NCBI GenBank assembly: GCA_028023455.1
Contig: JAQFVV010000027.1
Span: forward strand, 9,979,845-10,043,844
Source of the DNA: Epiperipatus broadwayi
Lineage: Eukaryota > Onychophora > Udeonychophora > Euonychophora > Peripatidae
Direction of reading: 5' to 3'
DNA: 64,000 bases
This document shows positions 1 to 10,549 of the stretch, piece after piece (position 1 is the first letter of the stretch; every line of letters starts with the position of its first letter). Both the position numbers and the translations under genes were made by a program. Under the pieces are notes generated by a model. That model did no database searches and was not told the DNA's origin. It saw only the letters and a program-made list of their open reading frames with translations.

Positions 1-345
1 AATTTGGATAGTTATTTTCGTAAATGTTAAAAATAAAAAAAACTCCTTACTGATGAAAGCCGTAAGCTAGAAACTACTCTCTGACATTTTACTAGGATAG
101 CACTAGATAAGGATTAACTAAACACTAACCTCTGGTATCTATTGATTATTAAAGCTTATCCTAGATAGCATAAAAGTGATGTCTTGTTAATCATGTTGAA
201 ATTGTTTAAGTTTTTCACTAGGATAGCACTGGATAAGGATTAAGTAAACACTACCCTCTGGCATTTATTGATTATTAAAGCTTACACTAGATGGCGTAAA
301 AGTGATATCTTGATAATCATGTTGAAATTATTAAGTTTTTCACTA
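1..345 (+). repeat. Tandem family-B repeat with decayed hammerhead-like head
   Basis: A unit of about 126 bp is present twice in tandem; the word AGGATAGCAC starts near 94 and again near 220. Just before the first unit, positions 50-73 carry CTGATGA, a short hairpin (AGC/GCT) and GAAAC, the arrangement of the hammerhead core seen in the larger repeat family of this window. The following bases (TACTC instead of TAGTC) would break stem III, so this copy looks decayed. Related pieces occur near 3.3-4.1, 13.0, 49.5, 57.7 and 58.7 kb. No coding potential is seen. Confidence 0.55.
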
Positions 346-594
346 TGCAGAAAAGAAAATGTTATCTTGAAATTTTGTAATGATGGCATTATAGATGTGA
401 TAATATGTTAGACTATTTTCATCATCTATCATCAAATGTTAAATGTCTAGAAAATTTTAAACTTTATTTAAACTTTCCAAATACAAACAACTCTCAGTAA
501 TAACACCCAAAGTCTACACATATTAGTAGATTGCACAATGTTTTGGGTGGTATTATTCTTCATTCTTTTTCATGTATTAATTGCTTAACCGATG
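346..594. other. AT-rich stretch, nothing recognised
   Basis: No gene, RNA or repeat that I can support. Confidence 0.4.
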
Positions 595-690
595 GCAATG
601 CTAGCATAGGAACCAAACTTACACTCTTAGATTCTTGAATATCGAATTTTAAGGCAACCCTCTAACCAACTGAGCTATTCTGTCAAAGGC
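595..690 (-). repeat. tRNA-like (SINE head-like) sequence
   Basis: On the minus strand a good Pol III A box (TAGCTCAGTTGGTTAGAG) is followed about 60 bases later by a B-box-like GGTTCCTATGC. The spacing is longer than in a tRNA and the stems do not close, so this looks like a decayed tRNA-derived SINE and not a working tRNA. Confidence 0.4.
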
Positions 691-859
691 AACAGTCAAT
701 CGAAATTTCATATACTTATCTATGATGACTGTTTCAAACTCTCCTGATTCAACTTTTCTGTTTTTGTAATATTTTTTCCTACAAACAATGTTAATTAATT
801 GCAAGGAAATGAAGTCATACATCATGTGACTTAATTTAATAAGCTTAAACTACAAATGT

Positions 860-1043
860 TATATAATGTGTGTAAATAGCTCTTGACAAGCTTTTCTGAA
901 TATCCCTATCACTAGACCAATTTCTAGTTGCTGGCTGAATATCCTAGAGCCTCACTGATGACAGCCAGCAGCTAGAAATCAGTCTGGGGATAGGGATATT
1001 CATAAAAGTTTGTTATGAGCTATTTATGCTCATTATATAATAA
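860..1043 (+). repeat. Inverted-repeat element carrying a hammerhead motif
   Basis: Arms of about 80 bp (860-938 and 963-1043) are imperfect inverted copies; the inner parts read GAATATCCCTATC on one side and GATAGGGATATTC on the other. The right arm and centre contain a nearly complete hammerhead core (annotated separately). The head-to-head arrangement matches the composite retrozyme-like elements elsewhere in the window. Confidence 0.55.
937..1001 (+). ncRNA. Putative type I hammerhead ribozyme, diverged copy
   Basis: CTGATGA at 955-961 is followed by an AGC/GCT hairpin, GAAA at 975-978 and the triplet GTC at 982-984. Stem III would be A-U plus U-G around a CA loop. Inner stem I pairs CCTCA (950-954) with TGGGG (985-989). 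Outer stem I pairs GAATATCC (937-944) with GGATATTC (994-1001) across an internal loop. The outer stem differs completely in sequence from the other copies, yet still pairs. Activity is inferred, not shown. Confidence 0.5.
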
Positions 1044-1292
1044 ATATTAATTAAAGACATCCATACATTATGTACTGCCACACTGAATTGACTTGATTAC
1101 TTGTCATTGTCATATAAACAGCTTCCTTAAATTATCTTCTTTGCACCTTTTCCTCTATCCAATATTTTTGTATCCTCTACCCAATATTTTTATATCTTTA
1201 TTGACCATATATTCATAAGTACACACATATCCTACCACTGAAGAAACATTTGGTTTTCTCTTTTCTAAACTCATTAATTTGTATTCTTTCAA

Positions 1293-1641
1293 TCATTTTT
1301 CAATGAGGTGACTGTTCTCACCAATATATTTTCCTCCACATTCACATGGTATTTCATGAATGCAGTTTTTGTCTTTCAACAATTCAAGTTTAAGCTTTGT
1401 AGAAGTTAGAATTCCTCAGAGTATGGTATAGCTTTGGAAAGCTTTTCTAATGTTATATTGGTTGCAGATTTTCTTTTAATTTGTTTATTATTTTTGGTAT
1501 GTGTGGATACGCTATGGTACCGATAATTGTTTTTTTTTTAGTTTTCTGTTTTTGTTGTATGTTAAAGGCATTGTTAATATCAGCTAATGAATAACAATTC
1601 TTTAAGAGAGTTTGTTCTATGTAGATCTTTTCTTTTTCCAA
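1293..1641 (-). pseudogene. Penelope-like element remnant (RT C-terminus and GIY-YIG start)
   Basis: A 62-codon piece (1453-1641) contains a segment like the RT-to-endonuclease linker of PLEs (AYPHIPKIINKLKENL). After a stop, the reading continues at about 1415-1293 with CIHEIPCECGGKYIGE, matching the first half of the PLE GIY-YIG nuclease (I-H/Y-E-I-P-C then K-Y-I-G). The remainder of the nuclease is not recognisable. It is broken and truncated, from a different PLE lineage than the 30.5-kb element, which has other spacing between its cysteines. Confidence 0.55.
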
Positions 1642-1659
1642 ATCATTGGTTTCTGAACA

Positions 1660-2110
1660 AACTTCCTTTGCCCTGTTCCATAATAATAGTATAATTCCTT
1701 ATGATCTGATTGGATGTATATATGCTAAATACTTACCAGTGTATGTTCGTTTTCTATAAACTGTTAATAATAGATGATGGAAATAATCGAACGTAATCAC
1801 ATTTTAAAATATAATTATTCTTTAAGACTAAATTTTTCAAAACGTTCAATTTTGAACTTGATATAAGTACTTTTAAAAATTTCTAGCAGACTTTTGTATT
1901 TTCTAAAACCTAATCAAATTTTAAAAAGTTTTAGTTAAAAAAAGCTAGCATTTAACTTAAACACATGAAATCTATATTATATTTAAAGAATACATGAAAA
2001 AAATAAATAGATGGATTTATAATAAATATATATTTTAAATTTCATTTGGTAGAAAATATAATTTCAATGCTGTTAAAATCCTGCATATTTTAAATAAGAT
2101 TTTGCTGTTA
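1660..2110. other. AT-rich stretch, nothing recognised
   Basis: No gene or repeat that I can support. Confidence 0.4.
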
Positions 2111-2720
2111 TCAGTCAATCCATAGTGTTCAGTCCCATGGACAGGTCCAAAGAGCAGGCACACAGTTAATTCATCCATTTCTCTATTCTGTTCTGTTCAT
2201 TCATCATTTATTTCATTTTTTATAAACTTCATTAACTATTTTTTCTTTTTAATATATGTCCAATCCAATTCCTCATTTTATTGTTTTCATTTACTCTTTC
2301 CAAAACTTTATTTGTCATTTTATTCATTCAAGATAATATTCTACAATACCAATCTCAAAAGTGTTATCTCTAATTTACTCCTAATTCTTTTACTCAGTGT
2401 CCATGTTTCACAATCATACACTAATACATTCCACACACAACACTTAAATTAATATTTTCTTCTATCTTCTAAAGTTCACAAAAAAAATTTTTTTTTAATA
2501 AATGCTTCCTTTGTCAATGCTATTCTTCTTTTAATTTCATCTTCACTTCTTTCATCTTCATTCAATCAACTACCCAAATATCAAAATCCATTTACATGAT
2601 GAACTATATTATCATGAAGAAATGTTAAATGTGCATTCTTTTTGTGCTCTTTCCAATTCAAAATCACTTGGTGTTTTTAACTTTAATCTTCCTTCCATAC
2701 ATCCAATTTATTCAATATAT

Positions 2721-2935
2721 CACATGACCACCACCTCTTATGCTTGTGTATAACTGTTGTTAAAACAGGCAAAACTCACTATATGTATTGCCACACACAG
2801 CAAGCTAGAGTAATCAATGGATGCCAGATGACTTATGCATAAAATCCCCATCTAGTGCCTACTTATCCAATATCCCCAGACTAGTTTCTGGCTTGTGGCC
2901 TTCGTCAGTGAGGAGCCTTGGATCTGAGAGCACTG
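2721..2935 (-). mobile_element. Hammerhead (retrozyme-like) repeat, 5'-truncated copy
   Basis: A minus-strand copy of the hammerhead repeat inserted into the RTE remnant. It is flanked by the 8-bp direct repeat CAATATAT (2713-2720 and 2936-2943). On the minus strand it runs from the CAGTGCTCTCAG segment upstream of the ribozyme to the conserved end GGTCATGTG. There is no inverted piece in this copy, so it shows the simple form of the element. Confidence 0.7.
2865..2923 (-). ncRNA. Putative type I hammerhead ribozyme, intact core
   Basis: Reading the minus strand: outer stem I ATCCAA (2923-2918), internal loop, inner stem I TCCTCA (2914-2909), core CTGACGA (2908-2902), stem II GGC-CACAA-GCC flanked by an A-A mismatch, GAAA, minimal stem III (A-C-TA-G-T), cleavage base C at 2879, then inner TGGGGA (2878-2873) and outer TTGGAT (2870-2865). 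All core residues of the CUGANGA/GAAA consensus are present. The predicted cut is between 2879 and 2878. Activity is untested. Confidence 0.65.
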
Positions 2936-3239
2936 CAATATATTCTGAAGATTCTTTTCATCCTCATCTCTAATAATTATATCATCTGCAAATTGTATAC
3001 ATTTTATTCTATCTCTAATAAAAAAAAACATTAAAAGCACACATAACATGCAATATCTATATATTTTTATTAATCTCAATTAATGTTTAAAGATTTTAAA
3101 TAAACAAATATAGTCTATCAAAAAGAAAAAATAAGATCCCTTTGATAATAATTTTGTTGTGACATTTAAGCTGTGAATATTCATTTATTTAAACATATAA
3201 AATTTGAAAAGTCTAATTCAGCTTAAAGTTCAAGAATTC

Positions 3240-3480
3240 TACTGTATACATTTTCTCATTTATTCGCCCTATCGTAATGCCACCTAGTGAAAGCTTTAGA
3301 AAACAACAAAATTACATTTTAAACTTATCTTGGAAAGCAAACTACTGTACTGTATTTTATTCTCTCTTCTCTTATGCCATCTAGTGTAAGCTTTAGAAAA
3401 ACAACAAAATGCTCATTTTAAAGTTATCTTGGAAGGTAGTCTTATGTTATTTTGTGTAAGATTTAATAATCAATAGATGC
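3240..3480. repeat. Tandem duplication, about 97-bp unit
   Basis: The sequence beginning ATGCCACCTAGTGAAAGC at 3277 recurs at 3374 as ATGCCATCTAGTGTAAGC and stays similar to about 3440. The words are family-B repeat sequence in minus orientation. Confidence 0.5.
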
Positions 3481-4110
3481 CAAATGACGATGCTTAATAA
3501 ATGTTTATTCAATGGTGGTCTATATTCAAATATTCCCAGAGTAGTTTCTAGCTTATGGCTTTTGTCAGTGGGAAGTTGTTTGGATTTTTTTTTGAACAGT
3601 GCACATGGTCCTTTTGGATCTTTATCCAGAAATCATTTTCTACTTTTTATTATATTATCAAGCCACCAACCCAAATTTAAAAAAGTTTTAAATTCTATTA
3701 TAGCTTAGTAGTAGGCCAAAAAGTAAAAAAGGCTGCTGCATGAAAATGTTGCATTAGACCCAAAAGGTCCAAGTGGCATGTTCAAAAATATCCAAAAAAC
3801 TTCTCACTGGTATAAAGCCATAGGTTGAAACTAGTCAGGGGATATTTCAATAAGATAGCACTGGATAAGGATTTAATAAGCATTATCATTTAGTATCAAT
3901 TGATTACTAAAGCTTACACAAGATAGTGAAATATATAACGCATAATAAATAAATAGCCTTCCTATCCAATAGCCCTAGATTAGTTTCTAACTAATAGTTT
4001 TCATCAGTGAATTTGAGGATATTGAATAGGAAAGCTCTGGAAAGTAATTATAATGTACTATCTACTAGCATCTATTGATTGTTACACATTACACTAGGTG
4101 GCACTATTGG
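3480..4110. repeat. Cluster of decayed family-B hammerhead repeats, both strands
   Basis: Three decayed copies. Near 3530-3590 (minus) the core is CTGACAA, so a required G is lost, but stem I is fully paired (TTCCCA with TGGGAA). Near 3800-3850 (plus) the core is mutated but GAAACTAGTC is kept. Near 3965-4035 (minus) CTGATGA and GAAAC are intact with stem II AAC/GTT, stem III has a C-A mismatch, and a long outer stem I of about 13 bp with one mismatch remains. No coding potential. Confidence 0.5.
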
Positions 4111-4184
4111 GTGGGAAAATGCTATTGCTTTAACAGCTTGTGGAAGCATAAGATAAGGTGATCATATGATGAAAGTTATTTTAA

Positions 4185-4822
4185 TAAATAATCTTCCCAA
4201 TAAAATAAAACAAAAATAAATTAAATATGTGAATGTCTCTCTAGATAACAGTGAAAAGCTATCCATATTTGTTGTTCTAAAGTGAAGTACAAAATGTTTT
4301 TTGTCTGCAAAAATAAAACAAAATAAGTTAGAAACTTTTTTTTAAAGGATAAATTTTGGATTTGAGAATTTACAGGCTTCTTAAAAAACAGACCCCCCCC
4401 CCAATTTTGTACACATGTTAGAAATCAAGGGCAAGGACTATAAATTATTCTTAGGATGATTTCCTGTAGAGGGTTTGGCTGACTGAATCTCGAACATGTT
4501 GATATTGGTTCAGTAAGGTTTCAGTTATATGTGTGAGAAATGAATTATTTTTAAAACACTTATTTTTAAAAAAAGATTGCAGTATAAAGTATTAATAATC
4601 AATTAAAATAAAATAAAAAAACAAATTTTACTTTCAACTGATGTTACTTTTAAAATGGATAAAATTTTACTTTTTCTTGATTGTAAAATTTATTTATTTT
4701 TTTCAAATGTTTCTTTCATAAAGAATTTAATATTGAATCAATTTTTAAAGTACTATGAATTTCCTTTAAAATATTACAGATACTGCAATGTGTTTTTATT
4801 GTTTTAAATAAAAATAATTATG
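4185..4822. other. AT-rich stretch with a short C run
   Basis: A run of C residues near 4392-4401 is the only notable feature. No gene seen. Confidence 0.4.
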
Positions 4823-4835
4823 AAAAATCTTGAAT

Positions 4836-4985
4836 CACTAAACATCACATGATGACCATCTCATACTGGGGATATTGGATGAGTAGGCACTAGATAGGGA
4901 TTTTATGCACAAGCCTTCTGGCATCCATTGATTATTCTGGTTGGAACAGGGTGGCACTACTGTATGGAGAGTTTTGCCTTTGTTT
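4836..4985 (+). mobile_element. Short composite hammerhead-repeat insertion
   Basis: A 150-bp insertion between 13-bp direct repeats AAAAATCTTGAAT (4823-4835 and 4986-4998). The left 30 bases are the inverted CATGTGATG end of the element. The right part is direct and starts at about 4865 with TGGGGATATTGG, which is the base following the predicted ribozyme cleavage site in intact copies. It ends in the usual GAGAGTTTTGCC. Confidence 0.7.
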
Positions 4986-5457
4986 AAAAATCTTGAATAT
5001 TAAAAACTTTAAAATAATATATATAAATTTTATAATAGTCAATAATATGTTTAAAAATACATATATACAAGCAACAAAGATTACAAATTATAAAATTATC
5101 ATAGAAAAGCCCTTTTCAGCAAATTATGTTTTTTGCCCTTTTCAATATGTCTCCAGAATACCATGATTTAAAGTACATACAGCGACATCTATATCAATAC
5201 ATGAGAGAAGACAGATAAACAAATGGATATCCGACACGATCTATTACGTGAATTTTTTTTTTCAATCCTACTACAAAATTACCCTGTTATATATATTGAA
5301 TGGATATATATCCACATATATTAATTAATTAACTATCCATTTTTTATCCATTAACCACTTATTGTTCAACTTAATGGATGTTTTGTATATATTCATACAG
5401 TTGTTTTTATTATACATGATATAGTTTGTTTCATATATTTTATGTCTATTAACATTT

Positions 5458-6608
5458 TTAATATAATCTAGAACACATATTATCAATACAATTTATTTTA
5501 TGTCCATACTGCAAATAATGAACATATAACACAGATCTATCATCTTTCCTAGCAATAGCATCATTGTGTTCTTTAGCTCTTTCTCCCAATTGCTTTGCCG
5601 TCTGGCCATAGTAAACCATATTACAAAAATTATGTCTAATTTTATAAACCATTCCTCTCTTATATTTTATATCATCTTTTATCCTACAATTAGTTATCAA
5701 ATTATCTAAATTTTTGCTATTAGCCCATCCCACATTAATGTTTTTATCTATATAATTTTTACCTTTTTTATTTAATATATTATATACACTAGGCAAATAT
5801 GAAATTTTTATCCACTTCTTTTGTTTATTAGTCCTACATCTATTATTATTCATGCTACTTATCCCATATCATGAAAATAGATTGTCAATACTATACGCTG
5901 CATATCCATATCCCATATATGTTTGTGTAAATTTATCCTTCTGTAACAAAGCAATATTTCTCTCTGTATTAAATCTATCGTTCTCATATTTAAAATTCTT
6001 TTTTACATTCATCTTTTGTATCCATGGTTGTTTTGAATCAATTGATATAATTTTCCTTAATTTATAATTCTAAATAAAATGCTTAATTATAATATCATTA
6101 TTTTGATTTAAAATAATTTCAATATCTAAATACCTTATTTCATAATCAATTTCTTTCATAGTAAACCTAATATTATCAACATTATTATTAAATTGTTTAT
6201 ATAATTTATATATTGCCCTCTTATTACCAATTATCAAACTATCATCTACGTATCTAAAATAATGTAGTACTTCTTTTTTAATTATACTGCCTTTTATAAT
6301 ATTGATTTCCATGTCATTAATGAACATAGATGCCATAAGCCCACTAATTGCGCATCCCATTACCATCCCTTATTTATACTCCAATATTCATTATTATATT
6401 TAAAATATAAACTATTATTTATTAGGTTCAATGCTTCATTTATAATACTAATTATGCTATCATCATTGATATATAGAGACAAAGTCTTTATGACGATACT
6501 AATACTTTTAATTGTAGGGATACTAAAGTATATCGATTCTTTGTCCATCACAAAGATACTGTGGTTTCTATTTATATTCATCATATTTAATTTATCAATA
6601 ATAAACAT
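5458..6608 (-). pseudogene. Penelope-like element, RT and GIY-YIG domains, frameshifted
   Basis: Minus-strand pieces in order: 6608-6360 (RT palm start, VMDKESIYFSIPT), 6366-6070 (RT with CAISGLMASMF and catalytic FRYVDDSLIIG), about 6066-5869 in another frame (SKQPWIQKMN linker), and 5853-5458 (GIY-YIG nuclease, MVYKIRHNFCNMVYYGQT then LGERAKEH). RT followed by GIY-YIG is the domain order of endonuclease-containing PLEs, which use the nuclease to open the target for reverse transcription. At least three frame changes make it inactive, and the RT N-terminus is missing. Confidence 0.75.
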
Positions 6609-6779
6609 TTTTATTTACTATGCAAAAACTTAAACATAATATTTTATTCCAAAGTAAATATCCATCTTTCAGATTCTAATAATGAAAACAAAAGGATGTA
6701 TTCCTTTCATGCCTGGATTACCGTGTCATTTACATATCAGCTTTCAAACACTTCCTGATTTAAATAAGCTTTAAATACC

Positions 6780-7130
6780 CTTAAGGACAAGTTGCCTCCA
6801 GACCATGCTCTCCAAATCATTTGCAAAAGTAACTGCCATGAGGCTGCTTGGAAAGTGTTATATTTTGTCAAATTGTGCTCTAATAGCACTACTAGACTGA
6901 CACAGCATAAATATATTTACAACTGCACAAATAAAAATTCTAGTGTGAAGATGATATTTTTTGAACATGAAATGGAATCTGATCATGGCTTCCATCCACA
7001 TAATATTAACGTAATGTGTGTGGATTGCAATAATCAGTAAAAAATTTAAAGAAGCATAATTCATTGCTAATAACACCCACACAATAAACAAAAAAGATTC
7101 TTGTATCACTTTGTTCAGAAAGTGAAAACT
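6780..7130 (+). pseudogene. Penelope-like element C-terminal nuclease remnant
   Basis: Translation of 6792-7040 and the continuation to about 7130 aligns with the C-terminal half of the GIY-YIG region at 31.8-32.1 kb: TQHKYIYNCTNKN against AQHIYTYRRAKKN, FEHEMESDHGFHPHN against LEHEKQAGHVFEPGN, and NKKDSCIT against NRRDTCFS after a stop. It is therefore a 5'-truncated copy of the same PLE subfamily, lying tail-to-tail near the unrelated PLE at 5.5-6.6 kb. Confidence 0.6.
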
Positions 7131-7144
7131 GTAAATAAACAAAT

Positions 7145-7424
7145 TTACATATTAATTTCTTTTTATTAAGTCACTATTTTTTCTCGATAACAGTTTAAGC
7201 GACTGAGTTTGAGTGATATGAATATGACCTTCTAGAGCGAAAGCATTGTTCAGCTAGTTATTATTTAAAATTTAAATAAATTAATCTTTTCTTTGAAAGT
7301 GAATAAATGTTTATTATAGAATTATATAAGAAAAGAAGCAACAATTATTATAGAATAAAAATTTTATTTACTATGTACTAAGATTTGAAATACCAGGCAC
7401 TCTTAAACCTGGAGCCTAATTGTA
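7145..7424. other. AT-rich spacer, nothing recognised
   Basis: No gene or repeat that I can support. Confidence 0.4.
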
Positions 7425-7735
7425 AATATAGGGAATTTAAACTCAGACTTTCAAACCCCTTCCCTATCCACACTATCTCATACTACTCATACACATGACC
7501 ACACACATGCAGAAAATGCAAATAATTACCAATATTCGTATTTTGTTCTAAACCAGCACTTATTATGTATATATATGGAAGATGGTAATCTGGACCAACT
7601 GCTGAGTGCTGGTTTAGCACAAAATACATATATTGGTGATTATTTATCTTTTTTGTATTGTGTGGTCATGTGTATCAGTAGTATTAGATAGTGAAGGAGC
7701 TTGAAAGTCTGAGTTCAAATCCCCTATATTTACTA
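7425..7735. repeat. Inverted pair of a tRNA-related SINE-like repeat
   Basis: A minus copy (about 7425-7560) and a plus copy (about 7600-7735) of one repeat face each other. Shared words include TGCTGGTTTAG, GTGTGGTCATGTGTAT and a B-box-like GTCTGAGTTCAAATCCC. Longer copies lie at 32800-33065 and 45345-45605. The tRNA-like B box suggests a SINE; the A box is poor. Confidence 0.5.
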
Positions 7736-7961
7736 AGTACTAAAAAACCAAAAAATAATTGTTTTCTTTAACTACAATTTAAGTTTTTATATTCAACTTG
7801 AAATAAAAGTATGGAATGTCCAGAAATTAATTAATCCAATTCTACTTTTTTATAAGTGATTGAATTAATTAATTTCTGGACAACCCTTGATTTTATTTCA
7901 AGTTAAATATAGAACTTCTATTGTAGTTGAAGAAAATGAATATTTTTTGGTTTTTTAGTGC
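7736..7961. repeat. Hairpin MITE-like inverted repeat
   Basis: Arms of about 100 bp (7736-7839 and 7859-7961) pair with a loop of about 20 bases; the ends read ACTAAAAAACC and GGTTTTTTAGT. A partial relative occurs near 43140-43230 (GGGATGTCCATAAATG). No open reading frame. Likely a short palindromic DNA transposon derivative; superfamily unknown. Confidence 0.5.
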
Positions 7962-8004
7962 ACAGTAACTAAAAGCAATTATTACAAATATTATATATTT
8001 ATAT

Positions 8005-8735
8005 GATAAACAAAACAAGTTATAAATTTCGTAACTTGCTCTTAGCTTGCATTTTATGATCACTAGATGGAGCTTTACCAATTATTCCTAACAAGCTTTT
8101 TGTTTACATAAACACTGAGAGAGATGAGTTAGTTGGCTCACCTCAGTAAAGGGTAGGAAGACCAGAAACTAGATCTAAATACTAACTCTACAATCAGCAT
8201 TTATGAAACACATTTCTATCAATTTGAAAGCATGAATTTTTCAGATACATAAATATCTTCAAATCCAACCAAACAAACTGAAATCAGTTCAGTTTCACCA
8301 TATAGTAAAAGCCTCTGCAATATATATCATTGCAAAAACCTTCAAGGGTACATTTATGATAAACAAAACAAGTTATAAATTTTGTAACTTGCTCTTAGCT
8401 TGCATTTTATTATCACTAGATGAAGCTTTACCAATAGCTCCTAACAAGCTTTTGTTTACATATACACTGAGAGAGATAGAATTCAATATCTCTTTTGTTG
8501 TCTCCAACCTTTAGACCATGGTTTCAAGCTAGTTGGCTCAGCTCAGTAAAGGGTAGGAAGACCAAAAACTAGATCTAAATACTAACTCTACAATCAGCAT
8601 TTATGAAACACATTTTTATCAGTTTGAAAGTTGGAGACAATGAAAGAGATATTGAATCCTATCTCTCTCAGCATTTATGTGAACAAAAAGTTTGTTAGGA
8701 GCTATTGGTAAAGCTCCATCTAGTGATTACATATA
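8005..8735. repeat. Direct plus inverted repeat cluster
   Basis: A unit starting GATAAACAAAACAAGTTATA at 8005 recurs 353 bp later at 8358. The second unit also holds an internal inverted repeat: TTCAATATCTC near 8479 pairs with GAGATATTGAA near 8648, and the end near 8690-8728 is the inverted form of the 8043-8100 segment. Combined direct and head-to-head copies resemble the other composite repeats, but no clean hammerhead core is present. Confidence 0.45.
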
Positions 8736-8739
8736 TATA

Positions 8740-10377
8740 ATAAAGCTTGAATATCATTTTCACTTCACAAAACAAGAACTAATTTAAATGTTTTTTAAAA
8801 ATATTTCAGACAAAAGTAGAGACTTTGTGTTATAATGATATATTTATTATGGGCCAATATGCAACTTCATTTCTTTGTAAAATATGTAGAAAATGTTCTT
8901 ATCTGTACAAATATATTGCTTTCAAATGCAAATATATTTTGATTCTGAAATACCCTATGAAACTTTATCATTGTATAATATGAAATGAAAATATGTTTAT
9001 ACATATTTTATTATTAAAATTTCAGTTTAAAAATATGTATGAATACTCATTTTGAAGATATTAATTTAAAATCTATTTTTAACATTAGTAATAATATTCA
9101 CGAAGTAATTTGAAACCAAAGTATTTATTGGTTGTGTTCAAAAGATTTATGAACAAATTAAAAAGTTTACAAAAACTCTCAACTAATTCTTAATAAGTAC
9201 TTACAAGACTGTAGTGAAAATATTACGTTTAATACCAGGTAAGGTGTCTTTAAATTTGGCATCTAATCCAATTTTATCATACACTTCTAAATGTAGTAAA
9301 TCTCAATTTCTATTTCAAACTAATAACGTTGTATAACAAAGATATCACATGACATATGTATATTTATATAATTATTATTGTCGTGATGAAATTACGAATT
9401 GATAAAAAATCTAAAATTGGTTAATTTGTGCTAAATTCTCATTATAATATAATCAAATGATTTATTGCTTGAGAGTTCATATTTTAGTTTAAGTACAGGA
9501 AGTGATAAAGTTGGAACCATGATTCATGGACCTTGAGTTCTAGAGTCTGCCGCTTTATCCCAACACCAAAATCATAAAGGGCAGTTCCAGTTATAACTAG
9601 TATTACTGATGTAATTTTATAAATTTATAAAGCCTTTAAATGATACAAATAAAATCCATTAGTTAATATAGTAATTGGGTAATGGAAGGTCATGTGACAT
9701 TCAAAACTGTTTTCTCTTTGAGACTACTTCTCTATAGCTATATTAATTGGACAACAGCTTTCTTCTGATGTTTGTGATAATATAAATTATACTGATTATT
9801 AAAAATCTCATGCTTATCTGTGTGTATGCAAGCACTTAATTTTAACAAAGAACAAATGAATTTGCAGTTTTCTATCTCTTAATTTTATTTTATAAGCAAG
9901 AGTTTTAAATGAAACTCAGAATTGTGCATATAAATAGATGCACTTTAGCACACTATGAAGTATAAACTTATTAGTCAGCTACTAAATGTAACATGTGAAA
10001 AAATAAGGCTCTTTTTAAAGAAATCTTATCAGCTGTGCCATGTCTTTGTCATCACCAACTTCGAGTGTGATTTATATTCAAATCCAGGACAAGTAAGCTT
10101 GAATTTTTTCATTAAGTTTAAGATTTTTTTCAAGAAAAACAACCAATAGCCAACCCTACAACTATCCAGTGATTGGTCAGAAAAAGAGTATCTTGTATGC
10201 ACTAATACTAGAATCTGGAGATCAATGTCTATGGGTCATAGTCCCAGATCAAAGTTACCAGTGTTCAAACTTATTATGAACTGAGCAATAAATCATTTGA
10301 TTGCACTCTCACACACACATATATATAAGGATAATAATGTTTAAGGCTAAATGGGTTTATAAATAATTATTAAAACC
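8740..10377. other. AT-rich stretch with one tRNA-like relic
   Basis: Positions about 9495-9590 resemble 58925-58995 (both strands tRNA-like, with a minus-strand A-box-like TTGGTG and a GGTTCCAACT-type B box). Otherwise no gene is supported; the 64-codon ORF at 9955 shows no recognisable family. Confidence 0.3.
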
Positions 10378-10549
10378 ACAACACTTAGCCAATACCAATA
10401 TCAATAACAATTGACAATCTTAAACTATTGTCAAGGCAAACCTTTTAACAATAAAGAGTGTCATTCCACCTTTATTGTTAAAAGGAGGTTGCTTGGACAA
10501 CAGTTTGAGATTGTTGATTGTTATTGGTATTGGGATTGGCTAATTGTTG
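10378..10549. repeat. Hairpin inverted repeat
   Basis: Arms of about 75 bp (10378-10454 and 10471-10549) with a 16-base loop; the ends read TTAGCCAATACC and GGTATTGGGATTGGCTAA. No coding capacity. MITE-like, recent enough that the arms still pair well. Confidence 0.5.

Larger units (their letters stand above)
2110..3079 (-). pseudogene. RTE-type LINE remnant split by a retrozyme-like insertion
   Basis: The minus strand at 2940-3079 encodes the reverse transcriptase catalytic motif (IQFADDIII) and the following helix (DEDEKNLQNIL). The reading resumes at about 2717 with ILNKLD and decays through a stretch down to 2110 that matches, base by base, the better preserved thumb region of the copy at 27.9-28.6 kb. 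The 3' end (around 2113) has the same conserved words as the 13.2- and 27.9-kb copies. A 215-bp hammerhead repeat (2721-2935) interrupts it. Many stops and frameshifts; no function. Confidence 0.65.
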
